DNA from: Salibaculum sp035270045
GTDB lineage: Bacteria; Pseudomonadota; Alphaproteobacteria; Rhodobacterales; Rhodobacteraceae
DNA length: 64,000 nucleotides
Assembly: GCF_035270045.1 (NCBI RefSeq)
Contig: NZ_DATFIP010000058.1
Coordinates: 1 to 64,000, forward strand
Direction: 5' to 3'
Position numbers and translations under genes: made by a program. Below the pieces are notes generated by a model. That model had not been told where the DNA came from. It was given only the letters and a program-made list of their open reading frames with translations, and ran no database searches. This document shows positions 16,064 through 24,579 of the stretch, in pieces; the stretch's first letter is position 1, and the number at the start of each line of letters is the position of its first letter.

Positions 16064-17095
16064 ATGACCGACAAGACAATCCTGCGCGCCCTCGGGGGCG
16101 AGACCCTGCCCACCCCGCCGATCTGGATGATGCGCCAGGCCGGCCGGTACCTGCCCGAATACCGCGCCACACGGGCGCAGGCGGGGGACTTCCTTTCGCT
16201 GTGCTACACGCCGGACCTTGCCGCCGAGGTGACGCTGCAGCCGATCCGCCGCTACGGGTTCGACGGGGCGATCCTCTTTGCCGATATCCTGCTGGTGCCG
16301 CAGGCACTGGGGGCCGACCTGTGGTTCGTCACGGGCGAAGGGCCGCGCCTGTCCACTCTCACCGACCAGGCCGGTTTCGACGCGCTGCTCCCGGCCGACG
16401 CCATCCACGATCATCTTGCGCCGATCTACGAGACCGTCCGCATCCTGTCCGGGGAATTGCCGGCCGAGACGACGCTGATCGGTTTCGCCGGGGCGCCCTG
16501 GACCGTCGCGACCTACATGATCGCCGGGCGCGGCACTCCCGACCAGGGCCCGGCCCATGCGCTCAAGGCCGAAAACCGTCCGCTGTTCGAGGCGCTGCTG
16601 GACAGAATCACCGAGGCGACGATCGAATACCTGTCAGCCCAGGCCGACGCCGGGGCCGAGGTGGTCAAGATCTTCGACAGCTGGGCCGGATCGCTGCAGG
16701 GCCAGGACTTCCAGAAATACGCGGTGGACCCGGCTCGCCGGATCACAGCGGCGCTCAAGGAGCGGCATCCGGGCCTGCCCGTCATCGCCTTCCCGCGCGG
16801 CGCGGGCGAAGAGTATGTCGGCCTGCACAAGGCCATCGGGGCCGACTGTATCGCGCTGGATGACGGGGTGTCGCCGGAATGGGCCGCCGAGAACGTGCAA
16901 ACCGGCGGCTGTGTGCAGGGTAACCTGAAATCCTCGCACATGGTGACCGGCGGCGACGATCTCGTGCGCGAGACACGCCGTGTTGTCGATGCTCTGTCGA
17001 ATGGCCCGCACATCTTCAACCTTGGCCACGGGATCACGCCAGACGCGGACCCCCAGAACGTGCAACTGATGATCGACACGATCCGGGGCGGGTGA
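16064..17095 (+). CDS. hemE: Uroporphyrinogen decarboxylase
   Basis: A 343-residue HemE. It removes four acetate carboxyls from uroporphyrinogen III to give coproporphyrinogen III in the cytoplasm. The signatures PPIWMMRQAGRYLPEYR near the N terminus and GFAGAPWTVATYMI are present, as is the conserved FDSWAG segment. The ATG at 16064 is chosen because AGGAG (16054-16058) lies 5 bases upstream and MTDKTILRAL matches the family N terminus. The amidoligase gene starts 7 bases after its stop, so hemE heads an unexpected three-gene operon. Confidence 0.96.
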   Translation: MTDKTILRALGGETLPTPPIWMMRQAGRYLPEYRATRAQAGDFLSLCYTPDLAAEVTLQPIRRYGFDGAILFADILLVPQALGADLWFVTGEGPRLSTLTDQAGFDALLPADAIHDHLAPIYETVRILSGELPAETTLIGFAGAPWTVATYMIAGRGTPDQGPAHALKAENRPLFEALLDRITEATIEYLSAQADAGAEVVKIFDSWAGSLQGQDFQKYAVDPARRITAALKERHPGLPVIAFPRGAGEEYVGLHKAIGADCIALDDGVSPEWAAENVQTGGCVQGNLKSSHMVTGGDDLVRETRRVVDALSNGPHIFNLGHGITPDADPQNVQLMIDTIRGG

Positions 17096-17102
17096 GGGCC
17101 GC

Positions 17103-18044
17103 ATGGACACTCCCGCGTTCCTGCCTCTGCCGCTCGGAACCGACCGCCGCGCCGGGGTCGAGATCGAGTTCGGGGGCTTGACCGAGACCGAGGCCGCCCG
17201 GATCGCGCGGGACACCCTTGGCGGCGAAACCATGGCCAGCGGCGACCACGAACTGCGCCTGACGGGCAGCATGCTGGGCGATCTGGAGATATACCTCGAC
17301 ACCGCCCTGCGCGACAGGCTCGACGGACCGCTGGCCGAGATCGGGCTGGACCTGTCGCGCACAGTGGTGCCGATCGAGATCGTCACGCCGCCGCTAACTT
17401 TCGACCAGTTGCCGCAGGTCGACCACCTCTGCGCGGCACTGCGAACTGCCGGGGCCATCGGCACGCGCGACGGAATATTCCTGGGCTTCGGGTTGCACCT
17501 GAACCCAGAAATCCCGGGACCGGGGATCGCGGACCTGCTGCCGACCCTCACCGCCTATGCCCTGCTCGAAGACCGCCTGCGCTATGGCGGCGAGATGGAC
17601 GTGGCGCGCCGCGTCCTGCCCTTTTCCGATCCCTTCCCTCGCGGCTTCGTGGATTGCCTGGCCGGGGCGCGGGACTGGACCCTGGATGATCTCTTCGACG
17701 CCTGTCTTTCCCACAATGCGACCCGCAACCGCGGCCTGGACATGCTGCCGGTGCTCGCACATCTCGACGAGGACCGGGTCGCGCAGGCGCTGGACGGTCT
17801 CGGCGCTATCTCGGCCCGACCGGCCTGGCACTACCGCCTGCCCGACTGCCGCATTGACGAACCCGCGTGGTCAGTTGCCGCCGAATGGAACCGCTGGGTC
17901 CTGGTGGAACGGATCGCGGCGGATGCCGACGTGCTGGACCGGCTGAAGACGGCCTGGCAGGGCCATCGGGCCGCACTGACGACCCTGCGTCCCGACTGGC
18001 GCGCGCAGGTTGGCGAGATCCTCGCGCAGGCCGGGTTGACCTGA
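17103..18044 (+). CDS. Amidoligase family protein (COOH-NH2 ligase, GCS-like fold)
   Basis: A 313-residue protein resembling the Amidoligase_2 family, related to gamma-glutamylcysteine ligase and expected to form an amide bond at the cost of ATP. The metal-binding pattern GVEIEFGG is at residues 18-25, followed by VPIEIVTPPL around 95-104, GLHLNPE around 130 and a late RPAWHYRLPDCRID stretch, in the order seen in the family. It lies 7 bases after hemE and overlaps a class I glutamine-amidotransferase-like gene by one base (TGATG). This pairing with a peptidase C26-type protein recurs in published comparative genomics of amidoligases, but no product is known. The function in vivo is unknown. 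Confidence 0.75.
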   Translation: MDTPAFLPLPLGTDRRAGVEIEFGGLTETEAARIARDTLGGETMASGDHELRLTGSMLGDLEIYLDTALRDRLDGPLAEIGLDLSRTVVPIEIVTPPLTFDQLPQVDHLCAALRTAGAIGTRDGIFLGFGLHLNPEIPGPGIADLLPTLTAYALLEDRLRYGGEMDVARRVLPFSDPFPRGFVDCLAGARDWTLDDLFDACLSHNATRNRGLDMLPVLAHLDEDRVAQALDGLGAISARPAWHYRLPDCRIDEPAWSVAAEWNRWVLVERIAADADVLDRLKTAWQGHRAALTTLRPDWRAQVGEILAQAGLT

Positions 18045-18706
18045 TGCGCAAACCCCGGATCGCGGTGACGACCTCGGCCCGGTCGGGCTGGCGCATCTTT
18101 CCGCTGGTGGCCCTGAACGTCCGGCTGGGTGGCGGACAGGCCGTGCGCTGGGGCGCAGGCAGGCCCTCGCAACTCGATGGCGTGAACGGCCTCATCATCG
18201 GCGGTGGCGACGATATATCGCCCGAGCTTTACGGCGGCACGCTGCACCTCTCGGCCCGGATCGACCCCGACCGGGACGCGCTGGAATTGCGGCTTGCACG
18301 AGAGGCGCTGGCACGCAACATGCCCGTTCTGGGCATCTGCCGCGGCGCGCAGATGATCAACGTGGCGGCGGGCGGCACGCTCGACCAGGATGCCTATGCC
18401 AATCATCAGCGCAGCATCCGGCACCGTACGATCCTGCCGCGCAAGCGTGTATGCCCCCTGCACGGGAGTGCCCTGGCCTGCATCGCCGGACCAGAGGAAA
18501 TGACGGTGAACGCCCTGCACAGCCAGGCGGTGGACCGCGTGGGCACCGGCCTGCGCGTGGCCGCCCGCGACGAGGGGGGCATGGTGCAGGCCGTCGAGGC
18601 GACCGGTGTCCGTTTTGCCCTGGGCGTGCAGTGGCACCCCGAACACCTGTTCTACGCGCGCCGCCAAAGGGCACTGTTCAAGGCGCTGGTCGAGGCGGCA
18701 CGCTGA
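18044..18706 (+). CDS. Gamma-glutamyl-gamma-aminobutyrate hydrolase family protein (class I GATase fold)
   Basis: A 220-residue peptidase C26 protein related to PuuD. The nucleophile cysteine C99 lies in LGICRGAQ, and the histidine/glutamate partners are in QWHPEHLF around 198-200, so the catalytic triad is complete. PuuD relatives hydrolyse gamma-glutamyl amides. It is translationally coupled to the amidoligase (one-base overlap), so it may cleave, edit or supply ammonia for the amide made by its partner; that is inference. It is the last gene of the hemE operon. No polyamine catabolic genes are nearby. Confidence 0.78.
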   Translation: MRKPRIAVTTSARSGWRIFPLVALNVRLGGGQAVRWGAGRPSQLDGVNGLIIGGGDDISPELYGGTLHLSARIDPDRDALELRLAREALARNMPVLGICRGAQMINVAAGGTLDQDAYANHQRSIRHRTILPRKRVCPLHGSALACIAGPEEMTVNALHSQAVDRVGTGLRVAARDEGGMVQAVEATGVRFALGVQWHPEHLFYARRQRALFKALVEAAR

Positions 18707-18859
18707 CCGGGACGGCGGGCAGGGCGATGGCGATAGCCGAGCGGCGTCCGCCAACCTTTCATTCTACCACTCTTCATACCGTCGCGCCTTGTCCGCTGTC
18801 ATGGCGCACGCCGGCGACCTGGCACAGAATGCTGCGGCCAACCAGTCATGAGGACCGCT

Positions 18860-19303
18860 ATGTCTCTACTCAAATCCCTGTTTCTCGCCACACCTCTGGC
18901 GCTATTCGGCGGTCTTGCCGTGGCGGACGACGTGCGTCTGCCGCCCTCCGTGGGCGCAACACCGATCGAGATCCCCTATATCGACCCCGATGCCCCCTTG
19001 ACGCTTGACCGTCAATCACTCGACCAGTCTGGCACCCGGGTCCGACCCCTCGACGGCGGGGCTTCCGTAATGGTCATGCCCGTTCCAATTCCCGGCGACG
19101 GGATCGAGCGGATCGACCCAACTCGCATTCCGGGCGCCTTCAGCGTCCTTCCGATTCCCCTAACAGACCCGGAACGTGTCGCCATGCAAGGTCCATTCAC
19201 ATACGCGGTCCTGCGCGACGGCTCGATCTACGGTGACACCAACTTCGGCTATGCCCGGTTCCAGGACTTGACCACCTACCGCGCGTTTCTGCGCGGCCAC
19301 TGA
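18860..19303 (+). CDS. Exported protein of unknown function
   Basis: A 147-residue protein not recognised as a named family. Residues 1-23 look like a Sec signal peptide (KS, then a hydrophobic stretch ending GLAVADD), so a periplasmic location is likely. The mature part is rich in proline, aspartate and isoleucine with short PIEIPYIDPDAPL and MPVPIPGDGIERIDP stretches, no cysteines, and a C-terminal YAVLRDGSIYGDTNFGYARF segment. The ATG at 18860 is preferred to 18848 because GAGGA (18850-18854) lies 5 bases upstream. It converges on hemF, leaving 16 bases between the two stops. Confidence 0.6.
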   Translation: MSLLKSLFLATPLALFGGLAVADDVRLPPSVGATPIEIPYIDPDAPLTLDRQSLDQSGTRVRPLDGGASVMVMPVPIPGDGIERIDPTRIPGAFSVLPIPLTDPERVAMQGPFTYAVLRDGSIYGDTNFGYARFQDLTTYRAFLRGH

Positions 19304-19319
19304 ACGGTCGCCGCCCGGG

Positions 19320-20216
19320 TCACACCCACTTTGCCATGGGCGGCAGGCTCATCAGCACGGCATTTGCGTCATGGCCAGTCTCCAGGCCGAACTTTGTGCC
19401 CCGGTCATAGACCAGGTTGTATTCCGCATAGAGCCCGCGATGGACAAGCTGGGTATCCTTCTCGGCCTCGGTCCAGGGCAGGTCGCGTCGGGCTTCCACG
19501 CAAGGCAGGAAGGCCGGCAGGAAGGCCCGGCCGATATCCTGCGTCAGGGCGAAATCACACTCCCAGTCGCCGGTGCAGTGGTCATCCATGAAGATGCCGC
19601 CAACACCTCGCGCCCGGTGCCGGTGGGGTATGTAGAAATAGTCGTCTGCCCAGTCCTTCAGGCGCGGATAATGCTCTTCCCCGTGTGGATCGAGGTGTGC
19701 CTTCTGCATGGCATGGAAGTGCGCCGTGTCCGCCTCGTACTCAATGCAGGGGTTCAAGTCCGACCCGCCGCCGAACCACCAGGCATGCGGCGTCCAGAAC
19801 ATCCGCGTGTTCATGTGAACCGCCGGCGTATGCGGGTTCTGCATGTGCGCGACCAGGGAGATACCCGAGGCCCAGAACCGCGGATCATCCACCATTCCCG
19901 GCAGCCCCTTGCGCGCCATCATGGCCGCCTGGGCCTTTTCACCCAGCGTGCCTTGGACGGTCGACACGTTGACGCCAACCTTCTCGAAAACCCGGCCCCC
20001 GCGCATCACCGACATCAGCCCGCCGCCGGCATCCTCGCCCTCGGCGCCCTTGCGGCGGGTCTCTGTCACCTCGAAGCGGCCCGGGGGCACGTCGGCGAAC
20101 GGCCCGGATTCCTGCGCATCCTCCACCTCCTCGAAGGCGGCGACAATCTCGTCACGCAGGGTGCGGAACCAGGCCGAGGCGCGGGCCTTCTGCTCGGTCA
20201 TTTCGTCAGCGGCCAT
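19320..20216 (-). CDS. hemF: Oxygen-dependent coproporphyrinogen III oxidase
   Basis: A 298-residue HemF. It oxidatively decarboxylates coproporphyrinogen III to protoporphyrinogen IX using O2, in the cytoplasm. The family segments MRGGRVFEKVGVN, VHMNTRMF, AWWFGGGSDLNP and GGIFMDDHCTGDWE are all present, as is the C-terminal LVYDRGTKFGLETG. The ATG at 20216 has AGAGGG 6-8 bases upstream. Together with hemC and hemE the window carries three steps of heme synthesis, though not in one operon. Confidence 0.96.
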   Translation of the reverse strand: MAADEMTEQKARASAWFRTLRDEIVAAFEEVEDAQESGPFADVPPGRFEVTETRRKGAEGEDAGGGLMSVMRGGRVFEKVGVNVSTVQGTLGEKAQAAMMARKGLPGMVDDPRFWASGISLVAHMQNPHTPAVHMNTRMFWTPHAWWFGGGSDLNPCIEYEADTAHFHAMQKAHLDPHGEEHYPRLKDWADDYFYIPHRHRARGVGGIFMDDHCTGDWECDFALTQDIGRAFLPAFLPCVEARRDLPWTEAEKDTQLVHRGLYAEYNLVYDRGTKFGLETGHDANAVLMSLPPMAKWV

Positions 20217-20328
20217 GGTTAACCCTCTTGTTATTACCTAGCGGCGGCCCTTAGCATCCTTTGGGGATGGCGGCCAAGACCCGGTCGTCGCAACCGCGCG
20301 CTTCCGTCAAACACCAAGGCATCCTCCC

Positions 20329-20715
20329 ATGAAACCCATCGTTTACCTGCTGCCACTTGTCATCCTTGCTGCCTGCGCCACCCCGCGCGAGGCCTGCATT
20401 GCCGAGGCCCAGGGCAAGTTGCGCCTCCTGAACGCGCAGATCGCCACGGCCCAGGGCAACATAGATCGCGGATACGCACTGGCCGAGGTCCAGGACCTGC
20501 GCACCGTTACCCGAACCTGTACCGGCACCAACGAGGACGGCAGCACCTTCACCTTTCCCTGCCAGAAGACCCGCACCTACACGCGCGAGGAACCAGTCGC
20601 CATCAACGTGGCCGCAGAACGCGCCAAGCTGGGCGACCTGCGCAAACGCCGCAACGCCGAGGCCGAGGCGGCCGAGGACCGCATCCGCCAGTGCATCGCC
20701 ATCCACCCGGAGTGA
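20329..20715 (+). CDS. Small putative lipoprotein
   Basis: A 128-residue protein. Residues 1-16 are a lipoprotein signal with the lipobox LAAC, so the mature chain starts at C16 and is anchored in a membrane. The body is mostly helical and charged (QGKLRLLNAQIATAQGNID, and RAKLGDLRKRRNAEAEAAEDRI near the end), separated by a CTGTNEDGSTFTFPC loop whose two cysteines could form a disulfide. No named family was recognised. It is convergent with the SDR gene, with 8 bases between stops, and is divergent from hemF. Confidence 0.65.
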   Translation: MKPIVYLLPLVILAACATPREACIAEAQGKLRLLNAQIATAQGNIDRGYALAEVQDLRTVTRTCTGTNEDGSTFTFPCQKTRTYTREEPVAINVAAERAKLGDLRKRRNAEAEAAEDRIRQCIAIHPE

Positions 20716-20723
20716 CTTGAATA

Positions 20724-21527
20724 TCAGTGCGCGGGCGCGTCGACCGGGTCGATCAGCGTGCGCCCGCCGTCCACGGTTATGATCTCGCCGGTCACGAAAC
20801 CCGAGGCATCCGAGGCCAGGTATTGCACCGCGTCCGAAACCTCGCCCGGGCCCGCGATCCGCCCCAGAGGCGTGTGGTCGATGATCTCGTCGCGGTAGCC
20901 CTCGTTCTCCTTGAGCGCGCCTTTCAGGCTGGCGCTCATGACCGACCCGAAGGCCACGGCGTTGACGCGGATTCGGTGCGGGGCCAGCGCGACGGCCATG
21001 GAACGCGTCATCTGGTCCAGCGCGGCGGCCGATATGGAATAGCCCAGCAGCTCGGGGTTTGCCAGGCGCGACGCGATGGAGCTCAGGTTGATGATCGATC
21101 CCGCCGGGCCGCTTTCCTGCCCTTTTGCCTGCTTGATCATCCGTTTCGAGATGGCCTGGGTCAGCCGCAACGAGGTCATCAGGTTCTGCTGGATCAGTTC
21201 CTCGACGTTGTCGCCGGCCGGATCGAGCGGGTCCGAGGTCATCATCTGGCGCGATGCATTGACCAGGATATCGACGCGATCGTAGGCGTCGATCGTCATG
21301 GACAGCAGATTGGCGATGGACAGTTTCTGCCGCAGGTCGCAGGCAAAGCTGCGGTAGCGCGACCCGTCGATGTCCGTGTCGCCAAGTTCCTGGCCCAGGC
21401 GCGCATCGTCCATGTCGGCGAAGACCACGTTGGCCCCCTGATCGACGAAATGCCGCCCGATGGCCAGGCCGACGCCATTTGCCGCACCGGTGACGATGGC
21501 GGTCTTGCCCTCGATGGAAAAGCTCAT
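20724..21527 (-). CDS. SDR-family protein lacking the catalytic lysine
   Basis: A 267-residue short-chain dehydrogenase/reductase fold protein. The nucleotide-binding motif TGAANGVG is at 13-20 and an acidic FADMD at 36-40 suggests NAD(H). The active site is odd: serine (NLSS, 147-150) and tyrosine Y163 are present, but the YxxxK motif reads YSISA, putting alanine at position 167, and the usual NNAG reads VNAS. The DNA at this point is unambiguous in frame and the rest of the protein is full length, including the C-terminal GFVTGEIITVDGG. It may be a non-enzymatic binder or an enzyme with an altered mechanism. Convergent with the lipoprotein gene. Confidence 0.8.
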   Translation of the reverse strand: MSFSIEGKTAIVTGAANGVGLAIGRHFVDQGANVVFADMDDARLGQELGDTDIDGSRYRSFACDLRQKLSIANLLSMTIDAYDRVDILVNASRQMMTSDPLDPAGDNVEELIQQNLMTSLRLTQAISKRMIKQAKGQESGPAGSIINLSSIASRLANPELLGYSISAAALDQMTRSMAVALAPHRIRVNAVAFGSVMSASLKGALKENEGYRDEIIDHTPLGRIAGPGEVSDAVQYLASDASGFVTGEIITVDGGRTLIDPVDAPAH

Positions 21528-21579
21528 GTCGGTCTCTCGCTTCCTGACGCCGATTCCCGCTCCGCCACGCTAGGCGATT

Positions 21580-22539
21580 TCAGCGCCGCGGGCGAGCGGC
21601 GCGTATCAGCTTGAAGGCCCGGTCGCCACCGACCTCTTGCACCTGAGCGAACAATTCCCGCAAGCGGGTCTCGTAGGGCAGGTGCCGGTTGGCCACAAGG
21701 TAGAGACTGCCCGAGGGCTTCAGCAGGCGGGCCGCGGTAGCCAGGAAGGCCTGCCCCAGTTCGGGCAAGCCCTTGCGCGCGCTGTGAAAGGGCGGGTTCG
21801 TGACGACGGCGTCATAGCGCGTCTCTGTCGTGAACCGGGTCCCGTCAGCCCAGAGAGCCCGGGCGCGCGGGTCGGAGATGTTCTCGGCAAGGCAATCCAG
21901 CGCCAGGGCCTCGGCCTCGATCATGTCCAGGTGAGTCACGCCGGGATGCGCCAGCACCGCCGCCGAGAGATAGCCCCAGCCCGCGCCCAGATCGGCCACA
22001 CGGCCCGACAAGGGCGGCAGCGCTCCGGCCAGCAGGCGCGAGCCGGGGTCGACCTTGCCCTCGGAAAAGACGCCGGGCTGCGTGCGGAACCCGTCGACCC
22101 ACCGGTCTGGCGTGTCCCAATCGGGCACGCCGTCTGGAGCAAACCAGAACAGCCGCCCGTGCGCCTTGATCAGCGTGCCAGCAACGGGCGCCCATCCACG
22201 GCAGGCCTTGTAAAGGCTGTCGACCCCGTCCGTGCGGGCACCGTCGACAATCACCAGCCCGGTCGCGGCGTGCAGGGCATGGGCGACGAGACGCCGCGCA
22301 AGGGCCTTGGACCTCGGCACCACCACCAGCACCGTGGGCACCGGGCCGGACCCTGCCGTGGCGTAGCCGCGCGCGGCCCAGGCGTCGTGGTCCGGCTTGA
22401 AGCCATGGTCGATCTCGACCCTTGCCGGCTCCAGCGCGGAAAGATCGTAATCGGCAGGCGGGCGCAGCACGCGGACGGGGCCATCGGGCAGCACTGGCGC
22501 GGCGCTGTCCAGCGCGAGGGTCAGGCGGGAATGTGCCAT
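21580..22539 (-). CDS. Class I SAM methyltransferase, RsmC-like
   Basis: A 319-residue protein with a degenerate N-terminal half and a C-terminal methyltransferase domain. The SAM-binding motif is DLGAGWGYLS around 190, and the adenine/guanine N-methylation motif NPPF is in VVTNPPFHSARKG. This layout matches RsmC, the 16S rRNA guanine-1207 N2-methyltransferase, though it could be another rRNA or tRNA guanine methylase. The ATG at 22539 (MAHSRL) is chosen because the upstream extension runs into the clpS stop. It lies 23 bases after clpS on the same strand. Confidence 0.8.
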   Translation of the reverse strand: MAHSRLTLALDSAAPVLPDGPVRVLRPPADYDLSALEPARVEIDHGFKPDHDAWAARGYATAGSGPVPTVLVVVPRSKALARRLVAHALHAATGLVIVDGARTDGVDSLYKACRGWAPVAGTLIKAHGRLFWFAPDGVPDWDTPDRWVDGFRTQPGVFSEGKVDPGSRLLAGALPPLSGRVADLGAGWGYLSAAVLAHPGVTHLDMIEAEALALDCLAENISDPRARALWADGTRFTTETRYDAVVTNPPFHSARKGLPELGQAFLATAARLLKPSGSLYLVANRHLPYETRLRELFAQVQEVGGDRAFKLIRAARPRR

Positions 22540-22562
22540 CCGTCGAGGAACCGGCGCGGGGC

Positions 22563-22904
22563 CTATTCCTTCTCCATGGTGCATTGCAGCGGATGCTGGT
22601 GGCGCTGCGCCAGATCCATGACAAGCGCCACCTTGGTCTCGGCGATCTCGTGACTGTAAACACCGGCCACGGCCACCCCCTTCTGATGGACGGTCAGCAT
22701 CAGTTCCACAGCCTGCGCATGGGTCAGGCCGAAATAGCGTTCCAGAACATGCACGACGAATTCCATGGGCGTGTAATCGTCATTGAGGATCAACACTTTG
22801 TAGAGCGGCGGGCGTTTGGTCTTGGTGCGGGTGTCCACCTTTACGCCGACGTCGCCGTCGTCGTCCTGATCATTGCCGGAAGTCATGTAGGTCTTGTGCA
22901 GCAT
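22563..22904 (-). CDS. clpS: ATP-dependent Clp protease adaptor ClpS
   Basis: About 113 residues. ClpS binds proteins with destabilising N-terminal residues and hands them to ClpAP. The conserved block PPLYKVLILNDDYTPMEFVVHVL, containing the substrate-pocket NDDYTP, lies in the middle and is followed by LMLTVHQKGVAVAG. The N-terminal acidic tail (QDDDGDVG) enters the ClpA pore. The ATG at 22904 is preferred; 22940 and 22886 are alternatives. It is divergent from the D,D-carboxypeptidase gene and upstream of the RsmC-like gene. No clpA is seen beside it. Confidence 0.93.
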   Translation of the reverse strand: MLHKTYMTSGNDQDDDGDVGVKVDTRTKTKRPPLYKVLILNDDYTPMEFVVHVLERYFGLTHAQAVELMLTVHQKGVAVAGVYSHEIAETKVALVMDLAQRHQHPLQCTMEKE

Positions 22905-22979
22905 GGCGATCCCGTATCCTGCGGCGCACTCCGTTTTCAATCCTTTTCATATAACCTCCGGGGGTCTTGTGAAAAGGGG

Positions 22980-23057
22980 GTGCCCGGCATGTGCCCAACG
23001 TGAGGCGCGGATTTGGGGGGTGCTGCAAAAGAACCCCCAAGATATGCCGGCGGGCAC
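22980..23057. other. Nested inverted repeats in the clpS-dac spacer
   Basis: GTGCCC and GGCAT (22980-22990) can pair with ATGCC and GGGCAC (23044-23057) apart from a 3-base bulge. Inside this, TTGGGGGGT (23013-23021) pairs with ACCCCCAA (23033-23040) with one bulged G and an 11-base loop. The result is one long potential stem-loop of 78 bases between divergent genes. It could be a leader element of the carboxypeptidase gene, a small RNA, or a protein site. Folding is by eye only. Confidence 0.4.
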
Positions 23058-23154
23058 ATCAAGGGCACAGTGAAAAGTGTTGAAAATAAGATATTTTCCC
23101 GGCGCACGGACCGTGCTATCGTCTCTTCTGAGGAAGGCCAGAAAACCGGCCCCC

Positions 23155-24570
23155 ATGAGGCAGACAAAGGGCAGTGACGTGAAACGTCGATTGAACACCC
23201 CCGGTGTGGCGGGGTTACTCATGCTATCCGTGATGATCCTTGCCGCGCTCGCGCCCGCCACCGCGCGGTCGGCCCCCTATGCGGCCATGGTTATGGACGC
23301 CCGCACCGGGGAAGTCTTGCATTCGCGTAATGCCGACACTCAGTTGCACCCGGCCTCGCTGACCAAGATGATGACGCTCTACATCGCGTTCCAGGCCGTG
23401 GAACGCGGCGAGATCGGCCTCGACGACATGGTCCGCATCACGCCGCTGGCCGCGAACGAACCGCCGTCGAAACTGGGCCTTCGCGCGGGCCAGCAGATCC
23501 GGTTCCGCTATCTGATCCGGGCAGCAGCGGTGAAGTCGGCCAATGACGCGGCCACCGCCATCGGCATCGCGCTGGAGGGCAACGAAGCCGCCTTTGCCCG
23601 GCGCATGAACGCCACAGCCCGGGCCATGGGGATGACCCGCACCACCTTTCGCAACGCCCACGGACTGACGGAAAGCGGGCACATGTCCACTGCCCGCGAC
23701 ATGTCCATCCTGGGCCGCCACGTGATTTACGACTTCCCGCAATACTACAACCTGTTCTCGCGCGTGCGCGCCGATGCCGGGGTGCGCACCGTCAATCATA
23801 CCAATCGCCAGTTCCTGAGATCCTATCGCGGGGCCGACGGAATCAAGACGGGTTATACCCGTGCCGCCGGTTTCAACCTGACCGCCTCTGCCGAGCGCGG
23901 GCAGGAACGAATCATTGCCACCATGTTCGGCGGTTCCTCGACCTCGGCCCGCAATGCCCGTGTGGCGGAACTCATGAACATGGGGTTTGCCCGCGCACCC
24001 AGCCGCGCGCGGCTGGCCCGCCCCAGCCCCGCGCCGGCCTTTGCCGGCGGCGGCGGCACGCGCAACACCCGCGCCAGCGGGCTGGTCAGCCGCTCGCTGC
24101 GGCCAATGCTGCGGCCTGCACCTGAAACCGTCCCGGCCGAGGCATTGTTGCTGGCCAATGCCGACGTGATCGAGAGCGCCGTGACAGAGGTCCTCGAAAG
24201 CGAGACCGCGCGCGCTCCCGAAGCTGCGCCGATCCCGCCGGCACGCCCCGACGAGAAGGCGGTTGCCTCTGCCAAGGCCCCGGCGACAGCGCCCTCGGAA
24301 CCCGAGGTCGTCACCCGGATCTCGACCTCGGGCGGGCGCCACTGGGGGGTCAATGTCGGCCGATACAATTCACGCTACCAGGCCGAGCGGGTGCTTCTGC
24401 GCGTCGCGCTCAACGAGATGAGTTCGCTCGACGGGGCGCTGCGCCGCGTGCGACAGGGCCCCCGTGGGTTCGACGCAAATTTCATGGGCCTGACCCGTGA
24501 CGGGGCAGAGCTTGCCTGCACGCGGCTTCAGGCGCGGGGCACCTCCTGCTTCATGATCGGTCCGTCCTGA
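23155..24570 (+). CDS. D-alanyl-D-alanine carboxypeptidase (class A LMW PBP) with SPOR domain
   Basis: A 471-residue exported serine peptidase S11. It trims the terminal D-alanine from peptidoglycan stems. The three active-site motifs are present: SLTK at 68-71, SAN at 128-130 and KTG at 231-233. Residues 15-40 are the signal peptide, ending TARSA. A proline/alanine-rich linker (about 300-390) leads to a C-terminal SPOR domain (HWGVNVGRYNSRYQAERVL to the end) that would bind denuded glycan at the septum. The start at 23155 is a compromise; GTG at 23179 has a better ribosome-binding site (AAAGGG, 7 bases upstream). Followed after 9 bases by the FAH-family gene. Confidence 0.88.
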   Translation: MRQTKGSDVKRRLNTPGVAGLLMLSVMILAALAPATARSAPYAAMVMDARTGEVLHSRNADTQLHPASLTKMMTLYIAFQAVERGEIGLDDMVRITPLAANEPPSKLGLRAGQQIRFRYLIRAAAVKSANDAATAIGIALEGNEAAFARRMNATARAMGMTRTTFRNAHGLTESGHMSTARDMSILGRHVIYDFPQYYNLFSRVRADAGVRTVNHTNRQFLRSYRGADGIKTGYTRAAGFNLTASAERGQERIIATMFGGSSTSARNARVAELMNMGFARAPSRARLARPSPAPAFAGGGGTRNTRASGLVSRSLRPMLRPAPETVPAEALLLANADVIESAVTEVLESETARAPEAAPIPPARPDEKAVASAKAPATAPSEPEVVTRISTSGGRHWGVNVGRYNSRYQAERVLLRVALNEMSSLDGALRRVRQGPRGFDANFMGLTRDGAELACTRLQARGTSCFMIGPS

Positions 24571-24579
24571 GACACCCCC

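Noticed and set aside
19740..19760. A GGTTCAAGTCC string resembling a tRNA T-arm
   Set aside because: It lies inside hemF in a conserved protein segment and no acceptor stem or anticodon arm can be formed around it.
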